Shown here: in pieces, positions 22,439-31,818 of the stretch
Numbering within the stretch: the first letter of the stretch is position 1
How the letters are laid out: every line of letters begins with the position of its first letter
NCBI GenBank assembly: GCA_020047915.1
Contig: JAIFND010000013.1
Location: 1-35,440, forward strand
Direction: 5' to 3'
Length of the DNA: 35,440 nt
DNA from: a bacterium
GTDB taxonomy: Bacteria; Planctomycetota; UBA11346
Position numbers and translations under genes: made by a program
The notes under the pieces: generated by a model
The model's database searches: none
What the model saw: the letters and a program-made list of their open reading frames with translations, nothing else
Told to the model about the DNA's origin: nothing

Positions 22439-24069
22439 GGGCAGCGCACGATCTGGGCGTCGGTGAACACATCGGCCTCGTCGCGGCTGCGCGTCGAGAA
22501 CTCGCTGACCACTGCGCCCTGCGGTCCGGCGGTGAACCAGTGCTTCACATTCGGGCCGAGGGTCGCCTGGTCGCCGGGCTTGAGATGCACGGTGCGGAAC
22601 ACCGTCACCGCGCCGCGCTTGTCGCCAGGCAGACGGGCCAGCGCAGCGGCCTTGTCGGCCTCGCCGTGATCGCCGGCGAGATGCAGGAACACCTCGCCCT
22701 GGCGCACGCGGAAGGTCTCCTCCTTGCCCGGATCGCCCTCGATCGGCGGGTGGCGGTGCTCGGGACAGGTCTGGCCCGGCGTCATCATCAATTCCTTGGC
22801 GCAGCAGCGCTTGGTGTTGACGTAGACGTGGATGGCGAGGCCGAACTCGGCGTAGCGGCCGAGGCCGAAGTCGGCGATCTCGATCGCCTCGGCCTCGTCG
22901 TCGCGCAGGGTGAGACCGGCAGCACGCATCTGCGCGGCGGCGGCGGCAGCGCGCTCGGCGCGCTGCAACTGGGTCATCGTGGCGGCCATGATCGGATCTC
23001 CGTCGCTCAGGTTGGCGGCGGCGCGCAGACGCGCCGCAGGGGACAGGGCGTTCCACTCGGCGGCGCGCGGTTCGTCCGGCGCGGGGGTGTAGCGGCAGGC
23101 GTCAGCGATGACCGCGGCGAGCGGCGCGATACCGACCCCCTGCGCCAGGCACAGCCGCGCCGCGCCGACCAAGCGGTCGTCGGCGGCCAGCTTGCGCCAC
23201 GGATCACGCGCCACGCGCGCCACCGGATCAGCCAGGGCGCGATTGCGGTAGCGCCCCAGCAGGTCGTCGGCGATCGCCAAGCTGTCGGCCTCGGCGCTGC
23301 CACCGTGGCGACGGCCGAAGGCAGCGGCCACCGCCACCGTCACGGCGCGGACCCGCGCAACCAGGCCATCATCAGCCATGCAGTCGGGAATGGTGGCGTA
23401 GCCGCGCAGATGGCCGCCGTAGGCCAGGCAGGCGTGGGTGAGGTTGTGCAGGTAGAGCTTCTGCGCGAGCACCAGGTCGAAGTCGTCCTTGGCAACCAGG
23501 CCGGGGACCTGCGGGATCGCGGCGCGGAAGGCGGCGCGTTCGACCGGCAGCTTGGCGTAGGGTTCGACGCGGATGTCGAGCGGATCCTCGCCCGGGCCGG
23601 GTGGCGGGATCATGCGTCCGATCGAGGTGCGCACGCAGCCGAAGCGGCCGTCGAGAGCGCCATCGGCGGCGAGGATCGCGGCGCGCAACTGCTCGTGCGC
23701 CTGGGCTCCGTTCTCGCACACCAGGATGTCGAGCGGCGCCGTCCGCGTACGGATGCCGGCAGCGAGCGGCGCCCCCAGGCGCGGCAGGACATTCAACCCG
23801 ACCGCCGTGGCGGCGAGATCGCAGGCCGCAACCGCCGCCGCAACCGCCGTCTGGTCGCGGCCGTCGATGATCGCCACCCCGCGCACCTCGGTGACGCGCT
23901 CGCCGCTGTTGTCGACCAGACGCACGCGATAGCCGCCGCGCGCACGCAGGCCCTCGACCAGGACGGGGGAGACATCGACGAAGACGATGCGCCAGCCGGC
24001 CGCTGCGAAGGTCGGGGCGATGAAGCCGCGTCCGATGTTGCCGGCGCCGAACTGCACGAGGGTGGGCAT
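22435..24069 (-). CDS. Fusion: N-terminal mannitol-1-phosphate 5-dehydrogenase-like + C-terminal D-lyxose isomerase-like cupin
   Basis: N-term QFGAGNIGRGFIAPTFAAAGW and KLYLHNLTHACLAYGG (K-x4-N-x3-H catalytic pattern); C-term YVNTKRCCAKELMMTPGQTCPEHRHPPIEGDPGKEETFRVRQGEVFLHL...LGPNVKHWFTAG, typical of the D-lyxose ketol-isomerase family. Confidence 0.85.
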   Translation of the reverse strand: MPTLVQFGAGNIGRGFIAPTFAAAGWRIVFVDVSPVLVEGLRARGGYRVRLVDNSGERVTEVRGVAIIDGRDQTAVAAAVAACDLAATAVGLNVLPRLGAPLAAGIRTRTAPLDILVCENGAQAHEQLRAAILAADGALDGRFGCVRTSIGRMIPPPGPGEDPLDIRVEPYAKLPVERAAFRAAIPQVPGLVAKDDFDLVLAQKLYLHNLTHACLAYGGHLRGYATIPDCMADDGLVARVRAVTVAVAAAFGRRHGGSAEADSLAIADDLLGRYRNRALADPVARVARDPWRKLAADDRLVGAARLCLAQGVGIAPLAAVIADACRYTPAPDEPRAAEWNALSPAARLRAAANLSDGDPIMAATMTQLQRAERAAAAAAQMRAAGLTLRDDEAEAIEIADFGLGRYAEFGLAIHVYVNTKRCCAKELMMTPGQTCPEHRHPPIEGDPGKEETFRVRQGEVFLHLAGDHGEADKAAALARLPGDKRGAVTVFRTVHLKPGDQATLGPNVKHWFTAGPQGAVVSEFSTRSRDEADVFTDAQIVRCP

Positions 24070-24235
24070 GGCGACCAGTATGCAGATCAGGCTGCGACAG
24101 GAATGCCTGGGGGAGCGCCGGGCATGCCTGGAGTACTACATTCGGCGACTCGATGTACAGGAGGCGCAGAGACACAGAGATTCGAAAGGGGTTAGAGATT
24201 CGGCACCGTTCATACTAAACACGGCGATAAGGGGC

Positions 24236-24365
24236 CACACAGAGCACCAGAGTGACCAGAGAGAGCATGGTTTGCACGGCGCATTGGCTTTCACCGTACG
24301 GGTGAACACGAGAAATCATGCAAAGCCTTGTCTTGACCTCTGGTAGCTCTGGTGCTCTGTGTGAA
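24236..24365. repeat. Intergenic inverted-repeat element E1 (CTCTGGT word)
   Basis: cacacagagcaccagag (24236-24252) perfectly pairs ctctggtgctctgtgtg (24347-24363), plus a further accagag/ctctggt block. Confidence 0.92.
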
Positions 24366-24380
24366 ATGCGGTCTCTGGGA

Positions 24381-24491
24381 TCAGTCCCGCGGATCGCCCC
24401 TGCCGTTCTTGCGCTGCATCGCCACCACGACGATGACCACGGTCAGGCAGACCAGTACCGCCAGGACGCTGACGAAAATCAGGATCTTCAC
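24381..24491 (-). CDS. Small single-pass membrane protein (36 aa), translationally coupled to the SPFH gene
   Basis: GTG start overlaps the SPFH TGA (GTGA), preceded by AAGGAG; encodes MKILIFVSVLAVLVCLTVVIVVVAMQRKNGRGDPRD*. Absent from the supplied ORF track. Confidence 0.65.
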   Translation of the reverse strand: MKILIFVSVLAVLVCLTVVIVVVAMQRKNGRGDPRD

Positions 24492-26113
24492 GGCTTCTCC
24501 TTGTTCAGCTGCTGCACCGACTGGTGCAGGATGGTGCCGACCAGGGCGTCGATGCCGTTGCCGCCGCCACCGACCATGACCTGCGGGGTGATCTGGATCT
24601 TGCCCTCGGCGACCAGCTTGAGCAGCTCGAGCTGTGCCACCTGGTCGCGGCCCAGCGCCTTGACCATCGCCTCGTAGGCCTTGGCGCGGCCGTCGCCGGT
24701 GATCGTCTGGTAGTCGGCCTCGCCCTTGGCCTCGGCGGCGCGCGCCTTGGCGCCCTGCTCCTTCACCAGCACCTCGTAGGTCGCCTTGGCGAGGTTGCGC
24801 TGCTGCTCGGCGTCCTCCTGCGCCTTGACGAAGGACGAACGCGATTCCTGCGCCTTGCGCTGCTCGGTGTACAACGTCTGTTCGTTGACCGCGACCTCGC
24901 GATCGGTCTGCGTGGCGATCAGCTTACGCCCGGCCTCGCTGGCATCGAGGTGGATGTTGCCGAGGAACACGCCGTCGCAGGTCACGCGGACCTTGGCCAG
25001 CTCGATCTTCATCCGGTCATTGGCGGCCTTCTCGACCAAGCTGCGGGCATTGACGAACTCCAGGGCGTTCATCGTCTCGGCGACATTGCGGAAGATCGCA
25101 CGCACCGCCGGCAGGATGACCTTGGCTTCGAGCAGTTCGAGGTTCTCGTCCTCCTGGTCGTCCTTCACCATGCGGTCGGGATCGCCGAGCAGTGCCACCA
25201 GGTAGGGCGCATTGCTCGCCTCGACCGCACAGGCGACGCGCACATCGATCGGGAAGGAGAACCCGTCCTTGGTCCGCACCGTGACCGACCAGTCCTGGCC
25301 CGCCGCCGCAGCTTTGGCTGCGGTACGCGCCGCCGCCTGCTGGTAGGTGTACACGCGCTGCGCCGTCTTGATGATCGTCGGGCTGAAGGCGTTGGTATTG
25401 AGGTAGTAGGCGCCAGGCTTCATCGGTTCGCGCCAGATGCCGCGCTCGCCCTGGGCAACCAGGCTGGTGCCGTTGACGGCGTTGGCGTCGGCGGCCGGCG
25501 CCTCGGGCCCGGTCTTGGGCAGTGTGCCGGTGCGCGCCGTGATCACCGCCACGGTGCCCGGCGCGACATTGAGCACGTCGATGTTGGTGATGCTGTGCAG
25601 CACCGGGTTGTAACGGTAGGTGCCCGGGGTCAGCACCGTCACCTGCGGCCCGCGCTGGCCGTCCTTGGTCAGGAAGGTGACCGGATCGAGCATGTCGACC
25701 ACGGTCCCCCACGGCCGGGCGAAGGTCTCGCCGTCGGCCAGGGCGCCGCCGTCCTTGGCGGTGACGAACCCGAGCTGGCCGTGCTCGATGATCGCCACCG
25801 GCACCTCCTCGACCTCGTAGAGGAAGGGGATGAAGCCGAAGTGCCAGCCGGGTCCGAGGAGCTGGGCCTGCGGACCCTGCTCGCCGGCGCGCGCGACGAT
25901 GTGGCCGGGCGGCATGTTGCCGCCGAAGTGCTTGGTCACGATGCCGGTGCGGTCGGCGGCGATCACCACCGACGAGCCGATCAGCAGTCCGGTGACCAGG
26001 AGCAGCGGCGCCATGATCAGCAGGGCGAGGCGGGCGGCGCGTGGCAGATTCGCGACCAAGGCCGCGCCGGTGACGAGGATGGCGAGGACGGTGAAGAACA
26101 GGATGGACAGCAT
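24488..26113 (-). CDS. SPFH/Band 7 (flotillin/prohibitin-like) membrane protein
   Basis: N-terminal TMs, LGPGWHFGFIPFLYEVEEVP, SVTVRTKDGFSFPIDVRV, C-terminal coiled-coil YTEQRKAQESRSSFVKAQEDAEQQRNLAKATYEVLVKEQGAKARAAEAKGEADYQ. Confidence 0.87.
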   Translation of the reverse strand: MLSILFFTVLAILVTGAALVANLPRAARLALLIMAPLLLVTGLLIGSSVVIAADRTGIVTKHFGGNMPPGHIVARAGEQGPQAQLLGPGWHFGFIPFLYEVEEVPVAIIEHGQLGFVTAKDGGALADGETFARPWGTVVDMLDPVTFLTKDGQRGPQVTVLTPGTYRYNPVLHSITNIDVLNVAPGTVAVITARTGTLPKTGPEAPAADANAVNGTSLVAQGERGIWREPMKPGAYYLNTNAFSPTIIKTAQRVYTYQQAAARTAAKAAAAGQDWSVTVRTKDGFSFPIDVRVACAVEASNAPYLVALLGDPDRMVKDDQEDENLELLEAKVILPAVRAIFRNVAETMNALEFVNARSLVEKAANDRMKIELAKVRVTCDGVFLGNIHLDASEAGRKLIATQTDREVAVNEQTLYTEQRKAQESRSSFVKAQEDAEQQRNLAKATYEVLVKEQGAKARAAEAKGEADYQTITGDGRAKAYEAMVKALGRDQVAQLELLKLVAEGKIQITPQVMVGGGGNGIDALVGTILHQSVQQLNKEKP

Positions 26114-26229
26114 GGCGGGCTCCGGGGCGGGATGCTGTGGTGTCGCCGGCTGTCCTCAAGCGGCAGGTCGGCAACCTGCGTACAGCACCCGGCTTGCCCC
26201 CCGTTCCGCACCTCCCACCATCCCCGCGC

Positions 26230-27063
<834 letters not shown>

Positions 27064-27077
27064 GCCAGCATGCCGTC

Positions 27078-27225
27078 GTTCGGCGTTCGGTGTTCGGCGT
27101 TCGGCGTTGCGAGACCAGCGCATGCTGCGTTGCCCCCCGTTCACCAGACATATGAAGGAATCACAAGCGCCGGATGCCGCGGAAGACTCTGCGGAACGCC
27201 GAACGCCGAACGCCGAACGCCGAAC
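27078..27225. repeat. Intergenic inverted-repeat element D2 (GAACGCC/GGCGTTC heptamer word)
   Basis: 31-nt arms gttcggcgttcggtgttcggcgttcggcgtt (27078-27108) and aacgccgaacgccgaacgccgaacgccgaac (27195-27225), 30/31 paired. Confidence 0.93.
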
Positions 27226-27236
27226 CAATCACAGCC

Positions 27237-27836
27237 ATGCCCCTGATCGTCCTCGAAGGTCCTGACGGCTGCGGCAAGAGCACCCAGGCCGGCCTCTTGT
27301 GCGAGCGCCTGGCCGCCGCCGGGCGCACGGCGTTGCGCCTGCGCGAACCCGGCGGCACGCGCCTGGGCGAGGCGGTGCGCGGCATCCTGCTCGACAAGGC
27401 CACCGTCGCCTGCGCCGAGGCCGAGCTGTTCGGCTACCAGATGGCCCGTGCCCAGCTCTGCCACGAGGTCATCGCCCCGGCCCTGGCGCGCGGCGACTGG
27501 ATCGTGCTCGACCGCTTCTGGCATTCGACCATCGCCTACCAGGCGTGGGGCCTGGGCCTGGATCCGGTGCGCGTGCGCGCCGCGATCGATCTCGCGGTCG
27601 GCAGCGTGCGCCCCGACACCGCCCTGTACCTGCGCCTGGCCGACAGCGAAGCCCACCTGCGCCGCAGCGCCCGCGCCGAGGCCGACCGCATCGAATCGCG
27701 CGGCGACACCTACCGCAGCCGCGTGGTCGCGGGCTACGAGGCGCTCGCCACCGCCGGCGACCTGACCCCGCTCGACGCCGCAGGCACGACCGCCGAGGTC
27801 GCGGCGCGGGTGTGGGCGGCGGTCAACCGCGGCTGA
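27237..27836 (+). CDS. tmk: Thymidylate kinase
   Basis: MPLIVLEGPDGCGKSTQAGLLCERLAAAG, LREPGGTRLGEAVRGILLD, DRFWHSTIAYQAWG. Start at 27237; the upstream ORF extension is element D2. Confidence 0.95.
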   Translation: MPLIVLEGPDGCGKSTQAGLLCERLAAAGRTALRLREPGGTRLGEAVRGILLDKATVACAEAELFGYQMARAQLCHEVIAPALARGDWIVLDRFWHSTIAYQAWGLGLDPVRVRAAIDLAVGSVRPDTALYLRLADSEAHLRRSARAEADRIESRGDTYRSRVVAGYEALATAGDLTPLDAAGTTAEVAARVWAAVNRG

Positions 27837-28500
27837 GCCGCAGGGCCACCCACACGACATGGTGCGCGCCACGCGCGCCATGGCCACGCACGCTGACGAC
27901 CTCGGGCTGGAAGCCGGCCTGGGCCAGACGGCGGGTGAACGTGGGGTCGTCGGCCGCTGACCACACCGCCAGCACGCCGCCCGGACGCAGGACACGGTGC
28001 GCCGCGGCCAGACCGGCAGCGCTGTACAACCAGCCGTTGGTGATCGCCGTCAGGGCGCGCGGCCCGTTGTCCACATCAAGCAGGATCGCGTCGTAGGTCG
28101 ACCGGCTGGAACGCAGCAGCCCGGCGACATCCCCCTGGTGCACCTGCAGTCGCGCATCACCCAGGGCATTCCCCGCAACCTGGGCCAGCGGCCCTCGATT
28201 CCACACCACCACGGCGGGCAGCAGTTCGGCGACGGTGACGCGGCCGGCCGGCCCGACCGCGCGCAGGGCGGCGGCCGCGGTGAAGCCCATGCCCAGGCCG
28301 CCGACCAGCACACGGTGATCGGGGGCCGGGGCGAGGCGCGCACAGGCCAGGGAGGCGAGCGCGTCCTCCGAGCCGTGCGCGTGGCTGTTCATCAGCTCGT
28401 CGTTGCCCACGCGGATCGAGAAGTCGCGGCCGTGCTGGTACAGCCGCATCTCGCCGCCGCCGGCGATCGGCGCGCTATCGAGCAGGATCCACGGCTTCAT
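27823..28500 (-). CDS. Spermidine-synthase-like methyltransferase-fold protein
   Basis: HRVLVGGLGMGFTAAAALRA, VTVAELLPAVVVWNR, DAILLDVDNGP. Overlaps the tmk 3' end convergently by 14 bp. Confidence 0.82.
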   Translation of the reverse strand: MKPWILLDSAPIAGGGEMRLYQHGRDFSIRVGNDELMNSHAHGSEDALASLACARLAPAPDHRVLVGGLGMGFTAAAALRAVGPAGRVTVAELLPAVVVWNRGPLAQVAGNALGDARLQVHQGDVAGLLRSSRSTYDAILLDVDNGPRALTAITNGWLYSAAGLAAAHRVLRPGGVLAVWSAADDPTFTRRLAQAGFQPEVVSVRGHGARGAHHVVWVALRLSRG

Positions 28501-28510
28501 CCCCGGCCGT

Positions 28511-29185
28511 TCACGAGTGGCTGTCGCGCGGGTGGTACACGTGAACGATCTGCTCGACCGGCTCGCAGCGGTCATCCGCGCCGAGATGCGCGTGGCTGGC
28601 CAGCTCGCCGCTCAGGCGCCACTGGCGATCGACCGGCTTCTCGCGTTTGAGCACAGCGATGGCGCCGGGATGCCAATCGATGGCGACGCGGCGGCCGGTC
28701 AGCGCGGCAACCAGTTCCTTGAGGATGATCTCGTGCGAGACGATGGCGAGGCGCTGGGCGAAGGGCTTGCGTGCCTTGAGTTCAAGCACGGTCTTGGCGA
28801 TGCGCTCCTGCAGCGTGCGGTCGGACTCGGGATGCGACGGCTTGCCCGCCCCGGCGCGGCGCTCCGCCCAGTCGGGATCCATCGCGCTGGTCGGGCTGAA
28901 CGGGCTGCCGAGGACATCCGACAGCAGCACCTCGCCGAGTTTCCAGTCCGGCGTCACCGCGGCGCCCAGGCGGTCGGCCGTCTCCAGGCAGCGGCGGAAG
29001 GGCGAGCTGAGCACCGCGTCGATCGCGCCCAGGGTCTTGAGGTGCTGCGCGCAGCACTCGGCCTGACGCACCCCGATCTCGGCCAGGGCGGGATCGAGGC
29101 GCAGGTGCGGCAACGTGCCGCGCACCTTCAGCTTCTGGTCCCAGGAGACGGGATAGCCGTGACGGATGAGGATGAGGGTTTGCAT
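28511..29185 (-). CDS. Histidine phosphatase (phosphoglycerate-mutase-like) family protein
   Basis: LILIRHGYPVSWDQ (RHG), VLSSPFRRCLETADRLG, LAIVSHEIILKEL. Confidence 0.88.
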   Translation of the reverse strand: MQTLILIRHGYPVSWDQKLKVRGTLPHLRLDPALAEIGVRQAECCAQHLKTLGAIDAVLSSPFRRCLETADRLGAAVTPDWKLGEVLLSDVLGSPFSPTSAMDPDWAERRAGAGKPSHPESDRTLQERIAKTVLELKARKPFAQRLAIVSHEIILKELVAALTGRRVAIDWHPGAIAVLKREKPVDRQWRLSGELASHAHLGADDRCEPVEQIVHVYHPRDSHS

Positions 29186-29211
29186 GGGGCGGGGGGCGGG
29201 GGGGCGGGGGG
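29186..29211 (+). other. Four G-runs with 1-nt spacers (G-quadruplex-forming motif)
   Basis: ggggcggggggcgggggggcggggggc immediately 5' of the minus-strand ATG at 29185. Confidence 0.7.
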
Positions 29212-29248
29212 CGTTGCGTTAGCAGATATGGCAGGGATGTGATGGGGG

Positions 29249-29379
29249 GAAAGGCGGAAGGCGGAAGGCGGAAGGCGGAAGAGTTGCTCGCAAGCGTACG
29301 CCTGAATACCTCGCGTGGCTGCGAAAGCATTTCTTCCGCCTTCCGCCTTCCGCCTTCCGCCTTCCTACTTCCGCCTTTC
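29249..29379. repeat. Intergenic inverted-repeat element C3 (GCGGAAG heptamer word)
   Basis: Left gaaaggcggaaggcggaaggcggaaggcggaaga; right tcttccgccttccgccttccgccttccgccttcctacttccgcctttc (29332-29379); pairing can continue outward (gatgg/ccatc). Confidence 0.93.
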
Positions 29380-29459
29380 ACCATCGGTCACCGCTAACCC
29401 AACGCCATCAGGGGGCGGGGACAGGCACACTATCGTGACCAGCAGCCAGTAGGCCCTCT

Positions 29460-30551
29460 CTACCCGCGCAACAACGCTACCGTCACCCCGGCGACCGCCG
29501 CGAGCAGCAGCAGGACGATCATCGGCATCAGCCAGACCGGCATCCCGCGCGGGGCGGCCAGGCGCTTGGCGAAGCGTTTCGCATCATCGGGGCGTTCGAT
29601 CACGGCGCGCAGTTCGCGGCTGAACTCCTCGGCGTTCTGCGGCCGCTTCGTCTTGTCCTTGTTCATCGCCCAACGGATGAAGGCGTCGATGCCCTCGGGC
29701 AGGTCGGCGAAATGGGTGCGCGGCGGCGGCGCCTCGGACTTCAGCACCTTCTCCATGACCTCCTGCGAACTGCGTCCATCGAAGGGCAGCCGGCCGGTGA
29801 CGGCGTGGTAGAGGGTGGCGCCGAGGCTGTACAGGTCGCTGCGGTGATCGGCCTGCTTGGCGTCCATCACCTGCTCGGGCGGCATGTAGGCCGGACTGCC
29901 CATCGCCACGCCCGACATGGTCAGCTGCTCCCAGGCGCCACTGCCTTCGATCTGCTTGCCGAAACCGAGGTCAGCGAGCTTGGCGACGGTACCGCCGGAC
30001 AGCATGATGTTGGCCGGCTTGATGTCGCGGTGGATGATGCCGCGTGCCGCGACCGCTTCGAGGGCGCTGGCGATTTCCAGGACCCAGCGGCAGGCGTCGC
30101 GCCATGCCACCTTGCGCTTGCGCTCGATCTCGTCCTCGAAGCTGTGCCCCTCGACCAGTTCCATGGCGAGGAAGAACTTGCCCTGGTCGAAGCCGAAGCC
30201 GCGCACGCCGACGATGTGCGGGTGATCGACCTTCTGCGCCAGCTCGGCCTCGCGCTTGAAGCGGGCGAGGAACTCCTGGTCGCGCGCCGACTCCTCGTTG
30301 AGCACCTTCAGCGCGACCTTGGTCCCGTCCGGATGGACCGCTTCATAGACCGTCGCGGTGGCGCCTTCGCCAAGCTTCTTGCCGACCCGGTACTTGCCGA
30401 GCGTGCGCTCGCCCAGCGCGGCGGGCATCGGCGAGCGGATCGGCACGCGCAGGACCTGGCCGCACGCCGGGCAGGGCAGCCGGCCATCGGCAGGGTGCGT
30501 GGTCGGGACGAACTTATGCCTGCAAGCAGGACAGCGGAAGGCTTGGGCCAC
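29460..30551 (-). CDS. Ser/Thr protein kinase with N-terminal zinc ribbon and C-terminal TM
   Basis: FRCPACRHKF...LPCPACGQVL; YRVGKKLGEGATATVYEA, VALKVLNEE, IIHRDIKPANIML, DLGFGK, C-term MPVWLMPMIVLLLLAAVAGVTVALL. Confidence 0.93.
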   Translation of the reverse strand: MAQAFRCPACRHKFVPTTHPADGRLPCPACGQVLRVPIRSPMPAALGERTLGKYRVGKKLGEGATATVYEAVHPDGTKVALKVLNEESARDQEFLARFKREAELAQKVDHPHIVGVRGFGFDQGKFFLAMELVEGHSFEDEIERKRKVAWRDACRWVLEIASALEAVAARGIIHRDIKPANIMLSGGTVAKLADLGFGKQIEGSGAWEQLTMSGVAMGSPAYMPPEQVMDAKQADHRSDLYSLGATLYHAVTGRLPFDGRSSQEVMEKVLKSEAPPPRTHFADLPEGIDAFIRWAMNKDKTKRPQNAEEFSRELRAVIERPDDAKRFAKRLAAPRGMPVWLMPMIVLLLLAAVAGVTVALLRG

Positions 30552-30608
30552 GCTGCCAGTATGGGAGGGCCGGCGACCATCGCCAGCACGAGATGAGGTG
30601 CGCGAGCT

Positions 30609-31556
30609 CTACTTCCCCATCTGAGCGTCAATCGCCGCGTCCAGGTCGGCGAAGGCCTTGTCCACCTCGGCATCGAGGGCGGCAAGGACGTTGTCGACCG
30701 ACGCCGCGGTGTAGGGCCGCGGCTTCTGCACCAGATCCGGCGCGATCGGTTCCGGCTGCGCCGTCGGGGCCTGCGCAGGCGCCGTCTCCGGCTTGGGCTG
30801 GGCGGCGGCCACCGCCGGGGCGGGGGCAGGGACGAGGTCGGAACGCTTCAGCCCCGCCCCTTCGAGGAAGCCAAGGGCCACCTGCGAGGTAACGGCGAAC
30901 TGCAGACCCTGCAGCACCACACCAGCTTCGTTCTGGCGGATCACGAAGGTGTTGATGCCCAGCACAATGCCGTCAGCGCTGATCAGCGGCCCGCCGCTGT
31001 TGCCGGGATTCACCGCCGTCTCGGTCTGATAGACGTGCTTGCCGTTGATCCCGCCGTGGTCGGCGAGGAAGCTCGACACGGTGCCGGTGGTCAGGGTCCA
31101 CAACCCGCCGTGGCCGGGATGGCCGATGGCGACTGCCGGCTCGCCGGGCACGGCGCGCTCGGGATCCAGTTTCAGCACCGGGCCGTAGTCGCCCTTGGGG
31201 ATCTCGAGCAGGGCGAGATCCAGTTCGCCGTCCTGCTTGACGATACGCGCCGGCAGCGGCTCGGCCAGGTCGCGCTTCATGTCGCCGCTGAGCTGGGCCG
31301 GCTTGCGGAACACCAGGACGCGATCCGGCACCTGGCCGCCGACACTGACGACATGCGCGTTGGTCAGCACCCGGCCGGCGCCATCGACGACGAAGCCGGT
31401 CCCGAGCGAGCAACCGTCCACCCCCTCTTTCATCGCGACGATGCACACCACGCCCGGGCTGAGGCGCTGGTACAGATCCTTGGCGCTGGCGGCCTGCGCG
31501 TCGAGCGCAAGAAGCAGCAGGCTGGCGGAAGCGGCGAGCGGGGCGATGCGGGGCAT
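30609..31556 (-). CDS. Secreted trypsin-like (S1C/HtrA-like) serine protease without an obvious PDZ domain
   Basis: GTGFVVDGAGRVLTNAHVV (His), DGELDLALLEIP (Asp), TETAVNPGNSGGPLISADGIVLGIN (Ser); signal peptide at MPRIAPLAASASLLLLALDAQA. Confidence 0.9.
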   Translation of the reverse strand: MPRIAPLAASASLLLLALDAQAASAKDLYQRLSPGVVCIVAMKEGVDGCSLGTGFVVDGAGRVLTNAHVVSVGGQVPDRVLVFRKPAQLSGDMKRDLAEPLPARIVKQDGELDLALLEIPKGDYGPVLKLDPERAVPGEPAVAIGHPGHGGLWTLTTGTVSSFLADHGGINGKHVYQTETAVNPGNSGGPLISADGIVLGINTFVIRQNEAGVVLQGLQFAVTSQVALGFLEGAGLKRSDLVPAPAPAVAAAQPKPETAPAQAPTAQPEPIAPDLVQKPRPYTAASVDNVLAALDAEVDKAFADLDAAIDAQMGK

Positions 31557-31653
31557 GGGGGTCCTCGGGTCGGTACCTTGCCGCGCAACGGTGGCCAGGG
31601 CAAGCGCGGTCCGGCCACGCCGGGACAGCATGAGGCCGGCTCTGTCAATTGGT

Positions 31654-31769
31654 CACACAGAGCACCAGAGAGACCAGAGGGAAAGGGTATTGTAGGGTGC
31701 GACCCGGGAACCAGCGACATCGCGCTAAGCCTTGCCTTGACCTCTGGTCGCTCTGGTCCTCTGTGTGAA
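31654..31769. repeat. Intergenic inverted-repeat element E2 (CTCTGGT word)
   Basis: 27-nt arms cacacagagcaccagagagaccagagg (31654-31680) and cctctggtcgctctggtcctctgtgtg (31741-31767), 25/27 paired. Confidence 0.93.
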
Positions 31770-31818
31770 TTCCCTGGTCTGGGTTGAGCCTTCGATCCTT
31801 CCGGCTAGCCTCGCCGCC

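Noticed and set aside
26162-26178. gcaggt-cggca-acctgc dyad between the SPFH gene and uppP
   Set aside because: Only 6 bp; unlike the nine long elements and plausible by chance.
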